Shown: one piece after another, positions 5,988 through 6,739 of the stretch
Layout of the letters: each line of letters begins with the position of its first letter
Position numbering within the stretch: position 1 is the stretch's first letter
Source of the DNA: an uncultured Eubacteriales bacterium
GTDB lineage: Bacteria > Bacillota > Clostridia > Christensenellales > UBA1242
Assembly (NCBI GenBank): GCA_948971535.1
Contig: CARFEX010000047.1
Location: 1-6,739, forward strand
DNA length: 6,739 bases
Reading direction: 5' to 3'
Notes under the pieces: generated by a model
The model's database searches: none
Seen by the model: the letters and a program-made list of their open reading frames with translations, nothing else
What the model was told of the DNA's origin: nothing
Translations under genes and position numbers: made by a program

Positions 5988-6739
5988 ATGGAATATTTAG
6001 TGACAAATGAAGGAATAGTTATAAATTCTAAAGAGGAATTTAACCCACAACATATTTTGGAATGTGGACAGGTTTTTTCATACACAAAAAAAGAGAATTA
6101 TATAGTTTTTCCAGAGGACAAGTTAGCTGAAATCATAGAAACTGAAACAGGATACAAAATTTTAACAAACAATCCAAAATATTTTGTAAATTATTTTGAC
6201 CTTGATTGTGATTATAAAAAGATTAAAGACAGTCTTTTGAAGAATCCTATTATGTCAAATGCTATAAATTTTGGTAGTGGAATTAGAATTTTAAAACAAG
6301 ATTTATTTGAAATGGTGATTTCTTTTATAGTTTCTGCCAATAACAATATAAAAAGGATACAGCTTATTCTTGGCAGATTGCGTAACGCACTTGGTAAAGG
6401 TGATGGTGAAATTAAAGCTTTTCCTTCTATAAATGCAATGAGAGAAAAAGATGAAGACTTTTATAAAAGTCTTGGTGCAGGATATCGTGCAAAATATTTA
6501 GCGAAAGTTGTTCATCAGTTTAATTTAAGTGACCTTGAAGAGTGGAAAAAACTAGATACATTATCATTAAGAAAAAGGTTGCTTTCTTTAATTGGAATAG
6601 GTCCAAAAGTGGCAGATTGCATTTTACTTTTTGGATATGGAAGAGGAGACGTCTTTCCTGTAGATACATGGATACAGCAGATGTATAACAAATATTTTTC
6701 ACCTCTTGAAAACCGAAATAAAATTCGTGATAATTTGGT
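5988..6739 (+). CDS. ogg: 8-oxoguanine DNA glycosylase/AP lyase, OGG1 type (3' end outside window)
   Basis: Base-excision repair enzyme that removes 8-oxoguanine paired with C and nicks the abasic strand. 250 residues are visible before the window ends. The order matches OGG1: an N-terminal domain with ECGQVFSY (25-32, the GQxF loop), then QDLFEMVISFIVSANNNIKRI (104-124, containing the conserved Asn triplet), then the helix-hairpin-helix I-G-I-G-P-K-V-A-D-C with Lys207, then V-D-T-W with Asp226. The Lys-Asp distance of 19 equals that of K249 and D268 in human OGG1, so the catalytic pair is intact. A few tens of C-terminal residues are missing only because of the window edge. The start has a weak AGG (5979-5981) six nt before ATG; no better start was seen. 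Most bacteria use Fpg (MutM) for this job, but OGG1-type enzymes are known from clostridia. Confidence 0.93.
   Translation, partial: MEYLVTNEGIVINSKEEFNPQHILECGQVFSYTKKENYIVFPEDKLAEIIETETGYKILTNNPKYFVNYFDLDCDYKKIKDSLLKNPIMSNAINFGSGIRILKQDLFEMVISFIVSANNNIKRIQLILGRLRNALGKGDGEIKAFPSINAMREKDEDFYKSLGAGYRAKYLAKVVHQFNLSDLEEWKKLDTLSLRKRLLSLIGIGPKVADCILLFGYGRGDVFPVDTWIQQMYNKYFSPLENRNKIRDNL

Overview
The window is AT-rich, compact bacterial DNA, best read as a low-GC Gram-positive (Bacillota, probably a clostridial lineage; no species is claimed). The strongest evidence is the rplU-prp-rpmA cluster. Its L27 carries the N-terminal extension that only lineages with the Prp protease have, and a consensus promoter plus an L21-leader-like 5' UTR precedes rplU. 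Intrinsic terminators of the stem-plus-U-run type close almost every transcription unit.

Layout. (1) 1-281: a minus-strand gene for a 73-residue, extremely cysteine-rich small protein, ending at a hairpin terminator at 27-55. (2) 282-615: a divergent intergenic region with a candidate minus-strand promoter, one good and one weaker plus-strand promoter, and an 8-bp inverted repeat. (3) 616-4650: one very large gene for a 1344-residue secreted surface protein with a signal peptide, about nine beta-sandwich (Ig-like) repeats, a C-terminal membrane helix and a lysine-rich tail, followed by a terminator. (4) 4700-4970: no gene; a purine-rich 15-nt tandem repeat, a perfect-consensus promoter and a probable L21 leader. 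(5) 4971-5882: rplU (L21), prp (ysxB, L27-processing protease) and rpmA (L27) in a tight operon, closed by a strong terminator. (6) 5988-6739: the 5' part of an OGG1-type 8-oxoguanine DNA glycosylase gene, cut by the window edge.

How the parts work together. The ribosomal operon is self-consistent: Prp has its His/Cys pair, and the L27 encoded next to it carries the leader peptide that Prp removes. The usual next gene in many Bacillota, obg/cgtA, is not there; a terminator and a DNA-repair gene follow instead. The two divergent genes at the left share no visible function. I see no CRISPR array, transposase, tRNA, rRNA or prophage gene. The least explained items are the cysteine-rich protein, the giant non-LPXTG surface protein and the 15-nt repeat.
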